From Candidatus Heimdallarchaeota archaeon (GTDB lineage: Archaea > Asgardarchaeota > Heimdallarchaeia > JABLTI01): DNA of 58,067 nt. The DNA lies in the NCBI GenBank assembly GCA_030614005.1, contig JAUWKS010000018.1:1-58067 (forward strand), given 5' to 3'. Below the pieces are notes generated by a model. It searched no databases, was not told the DNA's origin, and saw only the letters and a program-made list of their open reading frames with translations. Below are positions 44,825 to 52,689 of this stretch, one piece after another; the stretch's first letter is position 1, and each line of letters starts with the position of its first letter. Position numbers and translations under genes: made by a program.

Positions 44825-45982
44825 CATTATCTCTGTTAAACGTTCTTCAACTTTCCAAATCCGACCTTTTATCCAACCGCATCGATCTAGCATTGCCCTG
44901 TATGTGTTCTCATTAGAGAAATCTTCGTGGTATAATGCTGCGTCTGTAAGTTCTCGATAGATTGCCCATCGAATATCATCTAATTTTTTCACTTTGATTG
45001 CGATAATTTCGTCTAACAATTTCTGTTTTTTCTTATCTTTATTTTCATTAACTGCTTTTTGTAGCACATCTTCTAATTTAAAGTAAAGGTATTCGATACG
45101 ATGATACATTGAAACAGTTTCATTGCGAGCAAACCACATCTCAATAATCTTAGAATGTGGGAAGAAAACATTAATACTTCGAGCCCAGGTAGTAACTTCT
45201 TCATTTTGATAAAATTTAGCTTGCCCCTTGTATTTTTTGACAACATCTTCTGCTTTCGAGAATTGAACATTGTATTTCTCAAAATTCGTTAAGAAATATT
45301 CCAGAAATTTGAAGGAATCAGCTCCACGATGGTGACCAAAACATTCCAAATCGCATCCAATAGTTATTGGTCCATTTCGTTTACCAATAGTTTCAAGTAA
45401 CCATTGACCATTGGGAAAATTGCTGTCTGAAAAATGCCAACTCAAAGCTCGATTGCGAGGGAGAACAAATATCTCCTTGCCAGAGTCGAGTTTCCAAATT
45501 CCTTCAACATCATCAGTATAAAATGAATTGTGAACGCCTTCTACTATTGTATAATCAATATCAATTTCTTCAAGGAGATGCCGTTTGGAAGCAGAGAACA
45601 CTAATTCTGAAGGAAACATACCACGCATTTCTTTACCAAATAAGTCTTTGACCATTTTTCTATGATGGTAAAATTGTTCCTTAATGAATCCATCATCCGT
45701 GAAAACTAATGGTGCATGATAAAATGGAGACAAGAGTATTTCAACAACATCGCGATTAACAAGTTCCTTTAAAGCATTGATAAGAAAGTCATTATTTGTT
45801 CTTTCAAACCATTGAATAACGCTACCTGTTAGAGAAAGGTTGATCTTGAATTGATGCTTTTTACTTAATTCTAGAAGCATTTTGAAAAGAGGACCATAAC
45901 TTTGCCAAGTAATTTCTTTAACAATAAATTCCTCGTTATAATATGGCTGGTGTCCATGAAGGAAAAGGACGCAATCGGTCAT
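44813..45982 (-). CDS. Glycoside hydrolase family 57-like protein
   Basis: About 389 residues of a GH57-type (beta/alpha)7 barrel. 'LHGHQPYYNEEF' is the N-terminal His motif, 'FPSELVFS' holds the probable nucleophile Glu and 'GCDLECFGHH' the probable acid Asp, followed by 'WARSINVFFPHSK' and a helical C-terminus. GH57 enzymes act on alpha-glucans, such as starch-like polymers or glycogen. The frame opens at 46033, but GGAG lies about 9 nt before the ATG at 45982 ('MTDCVLFLHGH'), which is family-typical. Its 3' end overlaps a truncated radical SAM gene on the other strand. Confidence 0.8.
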   Translation of the reverse strand: MTDCVLFLHGHQPYYNEEFIVKEITWQSYGPLFKMLLELSKKHQFKINLSLTGSVIQWFERTNNDFLINALKELVNRDVVEILLSPFYHAPLVFTDDGFIKEQFYHHRKMVKDLFGKEMRGMFPSELVFSASKRHLLEEIDIDYTIVEGVHNSFYTDDVEGIWKLDSGKEIFVLPRNRALSWHFSDSNFPNGQWLLETIGKRNGPITIGCDLECFGHHRGADSFKFLEYFLTNFEKYNVQFSKAEDVVKKYKGQAKFYQNEEVTTWARSINVFFPHSKIIEMWFARNETVSMYHRIEYLYFKLEDVLQKAVNENKDKKKQKLLDEIIAIKVKKLDDIRWAIYRELTDAALYHEDFSNENTYRAMLDRCGWIKGRIWKVEERLTEIMLEL

Positions 45983-46111
45983 TTCATTATTCTCCAATTG
46001 ATTTAAACTAGTGTATAAATATACTAGTTGCAATAAATTAAAAATTCATTGGATATAACAATTTTCATAGAGCAATTAGAATGTGAAACGTTTCTTTAAA
46101 GGTGAAAGTAT

Positions 46112-46723
46112 TTGACAGACCAACAAATCAAAGATAACAGAAGTATGAAAGAATTTGCTTTAGACACTCTCGAGACAGTGATATGCAATTTTATGATTTC
46201 ATTGCAAGGAATAGAGCCTGAAAATATTACCAAACAACTCTCTGAAGATAGTAATCATATCTTTTGGATACTAGGGCACTGTACGTCACATATCGATATA
46301 GTCTTTGGATTACACTGTCAAGGTAAGGGTTTATTATCAGAAGAACAACACAAACATTTTAGCTATGGAATTGCTAAAGAAATTGCTCACACGAAACCTG
46401 CAATATCCTATTATGATTTCATGGAACTATTTCTGAAAATAACTGAAAATACATTTGACTATCTGGAAAAATTACCCGAAGAGAAATTTAGAGATTTACC
46501 TCAAAATCTTGGTGAAAAAAGCTTCAAAGAATCAATTTTCATGGGTGTTCAAAGAGTAGCTCTTCATTTAATGGGACACATGGGGCAAATAACTATTATT
46601 AGAAGAAAACTAGGAAATCCTGTTTCGATGGGTTTTGTTGCGGGTATGAAAAGAGAATCTCGAAATTCGATAAATGACAAATATATTAAATGGTGGAATG
46701 AGAATAAAGAAAAATTCATCTAA
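46112..46723 (+). CDS. DinB-like metal-dependent helical-bundle protein
   Basis: A 203-residue four-helix-bundle protein with DinB-type metal residues ('ILGHCTSHID' and 'LHLMGHMGQI', giving His ligands). Members are thiol-dependent S-transferases or unknown metalloenzymes. TTG 46112 lies after AAAGGTGA. Substrate unknown; the neighbour is a small TPR protein on the opposite strand. Confidence 0.72.
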   Translation: MTDQQIKDNRSMKEFALDTLETVICNFMISLQGIEPENITKQLSEDSNHIFWILGHCTSHIDIVFGLHCQGKGLLSEEQHKHFSYGIAKEIAHTKPAISYYDFMELFLKITENTFDYLEKLPEEKFRDLPQNLGEKSFKESIFMGVQRVALHLMGHMGQITIIRRKLGNPVSMGFVAGMKRESRNSINDKYIKWWNENKEKFI

Positions 46724-46764
46724 AATAAATAATATTGAATTGAGCGGTTCCAACCATTTATTTT

Positions 46765-47163
46765 CTAATTTTTATGTGGTGGATATTTCGCTTTTAGTAC
46801 AAGATTGTCAATATATGAATTGATCATATCACGATTCACATCATCAGGATCACAAAGTAAAGCTCGCTTAAATGAATTGATAGATTTATGGTATTCACTG
46901 TTTGATTTGAAAGAATGAGCAATGGTGGACCAAAAGGTAAACATATCACCTGGTGGGTTATCCACTTTTTCCATACATACAACTGCTTCATTCAAGTTTC
47001 CCAGAGATTTATTACAAAGAGCCAATTGGTAAAGAACATCTTGATTATCAGGTTCAATTTCAGATGCTTGTTCTACAAGCTTGTAGGCTTGTTCATATTT
47101 CTCTTTCTGGAATGCAACTTTTCCTTGCCCTAAAAGGGTGTTAACATCGGCATTATTTGTCAA
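46765..47163 (-). CDS. Small TPR protein
   Basis: About 132 residues with three tetratricopeptide units ('QGKVAFQKEKYEQAYKLVEQA', 'VLYQLALCNKSLGNLNEAV', 'WSTIAHSFKSNSEYHKSINSFKRAL', read by helix pairs). Likely a scaffold. The GGAG at about 47170 favours TTG 47163, though the frame extends to 47175. Confidence 0.65.
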   Translation of the reverse strand: MTNNADVNTLLGQGKVAFQKEKYEQAYKLVEQASEIEPDNQDVLYQLALCNKSLGNLNEAVVCMEKVDNPPGDMFTFWSTIAHSFKSNSEYHKSINSFKRALLCDPDDVNRDMINSYIDNLVLKAKYPPHKN

Positions 47164-47293
47164 TCTCATCTCCAATTATTTTGTAATTAATCAATTAAAA
47201 AGTCTTTTCAATGCAAAGGTCAAAATTCTGTGTGGTCGTTTTCATCGAAAAGGTTTTAAATTATTTCAATTCAAAAAATTATAACACTATTAC

Positions 47294-47465
47294 GGAGTGG
47301 TAGTGTAAAATACTGTTCGAAAGAACAGTATTCACAAAGCCAGGCAGCACGGCAGGCTCCAGAAGTAATGTGAATTTAACTGACCGTTTGGGATGATGTA
47401 GTTCCGGAGCGGTGCTCCATAGTAGAGAAACTTGCTGGTCGGGAGTTCAAATCTCCTCCACTCCA
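47294..47465 (+). tRNA. tRNA-Trp (anticodon CCA) with two introns
   Basis: The acceptor stem pairs GGAGTGG (47294-47300) with CCACTCC (47458-47464), with discriminator A at 47465. The T-arm is GGGAG-TTCAAAT-CTCCT. The anticodon loop is CTCCAG|A, with stem GCAGG/CTTGC, and is interrupted after position 37 by about 67 nt (47363-47429). The D-stem GTGT/GCAC is interrupted after position 13 by about 31 nt (47307-47337), which folds as a 10-bp hairpin with a GAAA loop. Removing both gives a 74-nt tRNA with canonical A14, G18G19 and A21. The 3' CCA is not encoded, and a T-run follows. The anticodon intron is the known archaeal Trp position; the D-loop intron is unusual. Confidence 0.85.
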
Positions 47466-47664
47466 CTTTTTTACTCTTCACTTCAACAGCTATTGAAAAA
47501 CATACTATTCTAATTAAGAGTTCAAAATTTTATAACCAAATATCTACAAATCATTTCAGACAAAAAATATTTTTTGCTCTGCCTTTTCAAAGTAAAAAAA
47601 AGAATCTTAAGTAGCTACGAGCAAATTGCTAAAAGAGTTATATGAATTTTGGGTGAAATATTTT

Positions 47665-49788
47665 ATGTCTACTAATAAGAGTGCTTTATTCAAAAATTTA
47701 CTACTATTTTCCGTGATGTCCATCTTATTAATCCCTTCAATACATACAGGGAAAGCTCACGGTACAAATTCTAATATAATTAGTTCAGCAGATGAAATAG
47801 AACATATTTTTTATCTTCCTCCTCAATCGAGTGAAGATAATTTAATCGCTGGTGAATTTCAAGAATTCAATACTTTCCTTCCTTCAGCTACGAGAAAGAA
47901 ATGGACCATAATGACATATATGGATGGAGATAACAATCTCGAAGAAGCAGCAATAGATGATATTGGTGAGATGGAACGCGGTGGAGGTTCAGTTGACGAT
48001 GTTAATGTTATAGTCCTAATTGACCGTATTGATGGTTATGATACCTCTAATGGTGATTGGACTGGAGCAAAAATATACGATATAGAAACAGATACGACAA
48101 ATGACATCGATTCATCACAATTGGTCAATATGGGTGAGCTGGCTATGGATCATCCTACTACTCTACAGAATTTCATTGAATATTGTTTTGCTAATTTCCC
48201 TGCAGACTATTATTGTTTGAATATTTGGGATCATGGAGCAGGTGTCTTTGGAGCTTGTTCAGATGATACTTCTGGTGGTGGTTTACTTACAATAAATGAG
48301 ATTCAATCAGCAATTATTGGGGCAACAACTACTTACCCTGAATACATTGATATTGTTTCTTTTGATTGCTGTGTTATGAATGTTCTAGAGTTAGCATATG
48401 AACTAAGAAATTCATGTGACTATTTGGTTGCTTCTGAAGATAATATTCCATTTGATGGTTATGATTATGAAACTTTGATTTCAGATATTACTTCTAATCC
48501 TGATATGATTCCGGAAGATTTCTGTGAAGCAATTGTTGACCAATATGGTGGTCAATATCCTACAGAAGAATCAACCTGCTTGTCTGCAATTAATATTTCA
48601 AAAATTGATCAAATAATGACTCATCTCGATGATTTGGCAACAAATCTATCCTATGGATTATCGAATTATAATTACAAATACTTACTTTATCAAGCAAGAA
48701 GTGCATCTCGAGCATTTTCTGATGGAGCTTTCGTTGATATTGTTGATTTGTGTGAAAAAATCAATAATCTCTTTATTAATACAAAATTAAATTCTGTTGT
48801 TACTGCATTGATAGATGCAGTTGAGGATGCTGTTTTCTCTAATTGGCAACATACTAGTTACTTATCCACTGCTCATGGATTGTCTATATTCTATCCAATA
48901 ACAGATTATCAATTACCTGAGAATGTTATGAATAATTATGCAGATAGAACAGCCCATTTCACAGGAATGGATTTACAACAAGATAACCAATGGGGCGAGT
49001 TCATTCGTTTATGTTATAACATTTATTCTCTCGTCGCTCCTGAATATCCTGATTTTATTTCATTAGAAACTCAGACACAAAACACCATTACTGAAAATTA
49101 CATTGATACTTATTTGATAAGTATCCAAGAGGAAGAAGTATACGAATTGAGCTGTATTATTGAATCTGGTGATGCTGATATTTATCTCTCAACAGTAACC
49201 TCTAGTGGTTATTCAATTATCATTGGAAGTTCGCTGGTGAACCCTGATGATGGTTCAATAGAGCTTTGTAGAAGATTTCTTCCGGCAGCAGTGTATACGA
49301 TTATTGTTTTAGGTGTTGGACCAAGTTCACAATATTCTTTTGACATAAGTGCTTATACAATTCCAGCCTTAGATGTCAAAGATCAACAAAACACCACTGG
49401 AGGATCGGTGTATGGTGAAGATGGGCATTTTATTCAAGATCTCCATCATTATTATACTGTTGATTTAAAGAAAGATATCTACAGTATTATACTCAATAAT
49501 TCTGCAACAACGAATTACTTGATCAACATTTATTCACTTGATTGGGAACTTTTAGACAGTCTTTCACCTGCTGGTTATGGAAACGGCTTACAACTGCTTT
49601 TCAATAGCACCGAAGAAATGACAATTATTATTGAGGTATATGCTTTTGAAGGAGCGGGAAGTTTTGAGCTTGTAGTTCTCAGCTCTAAAGGATTAGGCTT
49701 CTCAATGGTTGCTGTATTGCTTCTATCGGTAACTGCCATATTAACAATAAGCTATATTCGATCAAGCAAGAAACAAAAAAGAAATTAG
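47665..49788 (+). CDS. Clostripain-family (C11) cysteine protease, membrane-anchored
   Basis: A secreted protein with signal peptide (about 10-32), a C11 peptidase domain (about 70-430) with catalytic His in 'IWDHGAG' (H190) and Cys in 'FDCCVMN' (C236), and a C-terminal membrane helix ('MVAVLLLSVTAILTISYI') with a basic stop-transfer. The outer C-terminal region holds two or three beta domains. C11 enzymes cleave after Arg or Lys. ATG 47665 with GGGTGA is preferred to TTG 47626. It is expected to face the outside; targets unknown. It lies behind tRNA-Trp with no clear link. Confidence 0.82.
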   Translation: MSTNKSALFKNLLLFSVMSILLIPSIHTGKAHGTNSNIISSADEIEHIFYLPPQSSEDNLIAGEFQEFNTFLPSATRKKWTIMTYMDGDNNLEEAAIDDIGEMERGGGSVDDVNVIVLIDRIDGYDTSNGDWTGAKIYDIETDTTNDIDSSQLVNMGELAMDHPTTLQNFIEYCFANFPADYYCLNIWDHGAGVFGACSDDTSGGGLLTINEIQSAIIGATTTYPEYIDIVSFDCCVMNVLELAYELRNSCDYLVASEDNIPFDGYDYETLISDITSNPDMIPEDFCEAIVDQYGGQYPTEESTCLSAINISKIDQIMTHLDDLATNLSYGLSNYNYKYLLYQARSASRAFSDGAFVDIVDLCEKINNLFINTKLNSVVTALIDAVEDAVFSNWQHTSYLSTAHGLSIFYPITDYQLPENVMNNYADRTAHFTGMDLQQDNQWGEFIRLCYNIYSLVAPEYPDFISLETQTQNTITENYIDTYLISIQEEEVYELSCIIESGDADIYLSTVTSSGYSIIIGSSLVNPDDGSIELCRRFLPAAVYTIIVLGVGPSSQYSFDISAYTIPALDVKDQQNTTGGSVYGEDGHFIQDLHHYYTVDLKKDIYSIILNNSATTNYLINIYSLDWELLDSLSPAGYGNGLQLLFNSTEEMTIIIEVYAFEGAGSFELVVLSSKGLGFSMVAVLLLSVTAILTISYIRSSKKQKRN

Positions 49789-49907
49789 CCGATAAAGAAC
49801 TGAATCCCTCATTTTGTGTAGGATTTATCCTTACTTTTTTTAATAGAATAAAGAGAATTTATTCTTAACAACATAGCTTACAGAAAAGAAATTTTGCTGT
49901 GGTAAAT

Positions 49908-50639
49908 ATGACTGTAAAAATTGTTCTAATTGAACCTCAAGTAGAAGGTAATATAGGTGCTATTGCCCGTGTTATGAAAAATTTTGGTTTTAAAGACTTA
50001 ATTTTAATCAACCCACAAGCGGAAATACAGGGTGATGTTTTTCGTTTTGCTATGCATGCCAAAGATGTTATTGAAAGCATGGAGATTTATGATTCCCTTG
50101 AAGAATTTCTTCCAAAAGTATCTTATGTTGTTGGTACTACCGCAAAGATTACAACAGATAGAGGGTCCACAAATGCAAGGATCGCGGTTAGCTCTGATGA
50201 CTCATCCCTTGCAAATATTATTGCCTTCAAAGATGACATCGCTATTTTATTTGGAAGAGAGGATAGTGGTTTAACGAATGTAGAGATCAATTACTGTGAT
50301 ATGACAATACACATACCAACGTCAGAAGAATATTTAGCATTAAATCTTTCACAAGCAGTAGCTATCATCTTATATTCATTGAACTCTCTTAAAGACAATC
50401 AAGATAAATTTCAATATAGGGAAGCCACGAAAGATCATAAGGAAAAGTTGCTTTTTTGGTTTGAGAAGAATGTCTCTGTTTTAAATTTCCAAGATTATAA
50501 GAAACGACTTTTAGTTAGACGTTTTCGTAATATAATTGGAAGAGCTTTTGTATCTGGAAAAGAAGCAACTTCACTCATTGCTGTTTTTAGTCGTTCTTTT
50601 AATCGAATTACAGAATACAATGAATTAGACAAGAAATAG
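49908..50639 (+). CDS. trmJ: TrmJ-like tRNA 2'-O-methyltransferase (SPOUT)
   Basis: A SPOUT-fold methyltransferase of about 243 residues. The three SpoU motifs are present: 'GNIGAIARVMKNFG', 'ILFGREDSGLTN' and 'LNLSQAVAII' near residue 145. The N-terminal start and extended C-terminus fit TrmJ, which methylates the ribose at position 32 of tRNA. The GTG at 49899 is in frame, but ATG 49908 is closer to a GTGGTAA site. The neighbourhood has a tRNA-Trp gene about 2.4 kb upstream, probably coincidence. Confidence 0.85.
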   Translation: MTVKIVLIEPQVEGNIGAIARVMKNFGFKDLILINPQAEIQGDVFRFAMHAKDVIESMEIYDSLEEFLPKVSYVVGTTAKITTDRGSTNARIAVSSDDSSLANIIAFKDDIAILFGREDSGLTNVEINYCDMTIHIPTSEEYLALNLSQAVAIILYSLNSLKDNQDKFQYREATKDHKEKLLFWFEKNVSVLNFQDYKKRLLVRRFRNIIGRAFVSGKEATSLIAVFSRSFNRITEYNELDKK

Positions 50640-50723
50640 ATGAATAAAATAACTTCTCTGATACTTTGCTTTCTTTTCACAACAAGATTATTAATATAAC
50701 TAATAGAATATTATTCGATACGA

Positions 50724-50852
50724 ATGACCTTTTCAATTATTGTTTTTGTTCCAGAAAATAAGGAATGGTGTGTTGCTGTTCAATTAAAATTTGTTGCAGT
50801 CAGTACAGTTTTTCCTTCTACTCAGGTTGATGTTGGAGCACTAGCAACCTAA
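50724..50852 (+). pseudogene. Truncated DUF1028 gene (N-terminal stub)
   Basis: A 42-residue frame beginning 'MTFSIIVFVPENKEW', then 'CVAVQ' and 'VDVGALAT', the start of the DUF1028 family (an Ntn-hydrolase-like domain whose usual N-terminus is MTFSIVA...GVAVQSKF). It stops straight after. The rest of the roughly 200-residue protein is absent from the following sequence. Probably a deletion remnant; a stand-alone small protein is less likely. Confidence 0.7.
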
Positions 50853-50918
50853 ATTTATTGTAATACATCACGTAACAATAATATGAAAAAACAGACAGCA
50901 CACCAGCAATGATGAAAA

Positions 50919-52235
50919 ATGGATGTTCAATTATCAGCTTACAAAAATCTCTTTTCAGAGAAGGATATAGGAATAGTTTTTCGCTACTCTCGAGCAAATA
51001 TCTATTCTTACCATGCACTAATTGGTTCTCTCGAGATACATCCACAGCTTGCAAACATTCCTGTTTTCATACCATCTCCTGACAATTTTCTCGCAGAAAT
51101 AAATCGATTGTTATCTATCGAGGGCTATAAGAAATTAGTAGTTGGTTTATCCCTACACACTTTCCAACTAGATGAAAATATTAGAGTTATTCAAGAATTA
51201 AATCAGCACCCTAATAGAGATAAAATATCGATAGTTGTTGGAGGACCTCATCCAAGTGCCAAACCTAAAGATTTGCTCAGCAAAGGTGCTAATATCGCTG
51301 TTGTGGGAGAAGGTGAGAAAACCTTTCCGGAAGTTATTACAAAAATAATTAATGAAACATCTTTGGTTTCTCAAAAAGGAATTGCTTTTCTAAACGAACA
51401 CGATGAAATAGTTGTTCAACCTCCAAACAATCTCATAAATCTTGATGATTATCCACCTTTTGCACCTACACATGAACTCTATTCTGCTCTCGAGATAACT
51501 AGAGGATGTAATTACCTTTGCAAATATTGCCAAACTCCATCACTTCTTGGAAAAAAAGTTCGATATAGATCACCTCAAGAAATAATTAAATGGGGTAAAT
51601 TTCTTCTATCAAAAAGAGATAGTTGGGATTTTAGATTTATCACTCCAAATGCTTTTGGTTATGGGTCAAAAAAAGCATCTATGCCAAATATTGCTATGAT
51701 AAAGGAATTATTATCTGGATTGAAAAATCTCAAAGCTAAAAAGAGAAGGAGAATATTTTTCGGCACATTTCCTTCTGAAGTTCGACCGGAATCTGTCACA
51801 GAAGGTACTTTAAATCTTACAAAAGAATATTGCGACAATGATAATCTTACGATGGGCGCTCAAACTGGCAGTCCACGGATAATGAAATTAATTCGTAGAG
51901 GTCATTCAATCGAGCGTGTAGTTGAGGCTGTTGATTTGGCAATTAGTTTTAACTTTAAAATAAATGTTGATTTTATTATTGGTTATCCTGAAGAAACCGA
52001 AGAAGATCAGCATTTGACTTTAGATTTATGCAAGAAATTGATAGCTAAAGGTTGTAAAGTGCATATGCATTACTTGATTCCTCTCCCTGGAACAGACTAT
52101 GCCGAAGTAACACCTACACCTATTGCTCCTGAAATATTGAAAGTTCTAAGAAAGTGGTCTAATGATGGAACAATTTTTGGTTCATGGCAACATCAGCATG
52201 ACCTTATTACTGGAAATATGAAAAGAAAAGAATGA
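50919..52235 (+). CDS. B12-binding/radical SAM protein of the MJ_1487-like type
   Basis: A 438-residue radical SAM protein. Residues 1-150 look like a cobalamin-binding Rossmann domain ('GLSLHTFQLDE', 'IVVGGPHPSAKP', 'VVGEGEKTFPEV'). The 4Fe-4S motif is 'CNYLCKYCQTP', followed by 'FITPNAFGYGS', 'FGTFPSEVRPESV' and 'MGAQTGSPRIMKLIRRGH', which together match the archaeal B12-binding/radical SAM family typified by MJ_1487. The substrate is unknown. The start is ATG 50919 without an obvious RBS; other starts are possible. A stub of another gene precedes it. Confidence 0.8.
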   Translation: MDVQLSAYKNLFSEKDIGIVFRYSRANIYSYHALIGSLEIHPQLANIPVFIPSPDNFLAEINRLLSIEGYKKLVVGLSLHTFQLDENIRVIQELNQHPNRDKISIVVGGPHPSAKPKDLLSKGANIAVVGEGEKTFPEVITKIINETSLVSQKGIAFLNEHDEIVVQPPNNLINLDDYPPFAPTHELYSALEITRGCNYLCKYCQTPSLLGKKVRYRSPQEIIKWGKFLLSKRDSWDFRFITPNAFGYGSKKASMPNIAMIKELLSGLKNLKAKKRRRIFFGTFPSEVRPESVTEGTLNLTKEYCDNDNLTMGAQTGSPRIMKLIRRGHSIERVVEAVDLAISFNFKINVDFIIGYPEETEEDQHLTLDLCKKLIAKGCKVHMHYLIPLPGTDYAEVTPTPIAPEILKVLRKWSNDGTIFGSWQHQHDLITGNMKRKE

Positions 52236-52243
52236 CTTAATAT

Positions 52244-52597
52244 TTAATCTTCAACAGGTTCTTCTTCATCAATATAGATTGTTCTGCGGATAACTACCTC
52301 AGATTCACTCCAAGTTTCGCGAGCCTTTCTATCGTACTCCTTTTTACGATATTTTTTATCAGAAAGTAATTGCAAGTACACTTCTTTTCCTTCCCCTGAA
52401 AGAGCATACATTCCCCCTGCATGACAAGTAACGATTTTATAATTTCGAAACTCCCGGATAATAGCATTTATGGTTAGTGGACTAAGCTTTGTGATATCCA
52501 CTAGCTCAAGTTTATTGCTTATTTCTTTATCTCCAAGAGCTCGAATGATATCACGTCGAGCTTGAGAACGAAGCGGATCCTTCTTGTATTCAGTCAT
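52244..52597 (-). CDS. Small winged-helix-type regulator
   Basis: About 117 residues. Residues 10-80 have a helix-turn-helix/winged-helix look ('RRDIIRALGDKEISN', 'ITKLSPLTINAIIREFRNYKIV', 'GGMYALSGEGKEVYLQLL'). The C-terminus is charged and acidic. Probably a DNA-binding regulator. ATG 52597 is preferred, as GAGGAG sits about 12 nt upstream. It is convergent with the radical SAM gene, 8 bp away, and downstream of the coiled-coil gene on the same strand. Confidence 0.6.
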   Translation of the reverse strand: MTEYKKDPLRSQARRDIIRALGDKEISNKLELVDITKLSPLTINAIIREFRNYKIVTCHAGGMYALSGEGKEVYLQLLSDKKYRKKEYDRKARETWSESEVVIRRTIYIDEEEPVED

Positions 52598-52689
52598 TTT
52601 ACCACAAGTTCTCCTCAGTGAGAGGGTAAGTAACCCTCCCATTTTTGTCTATTTAAACTTCTTTCTCATTGCAATAACTAGTTGAAAAG

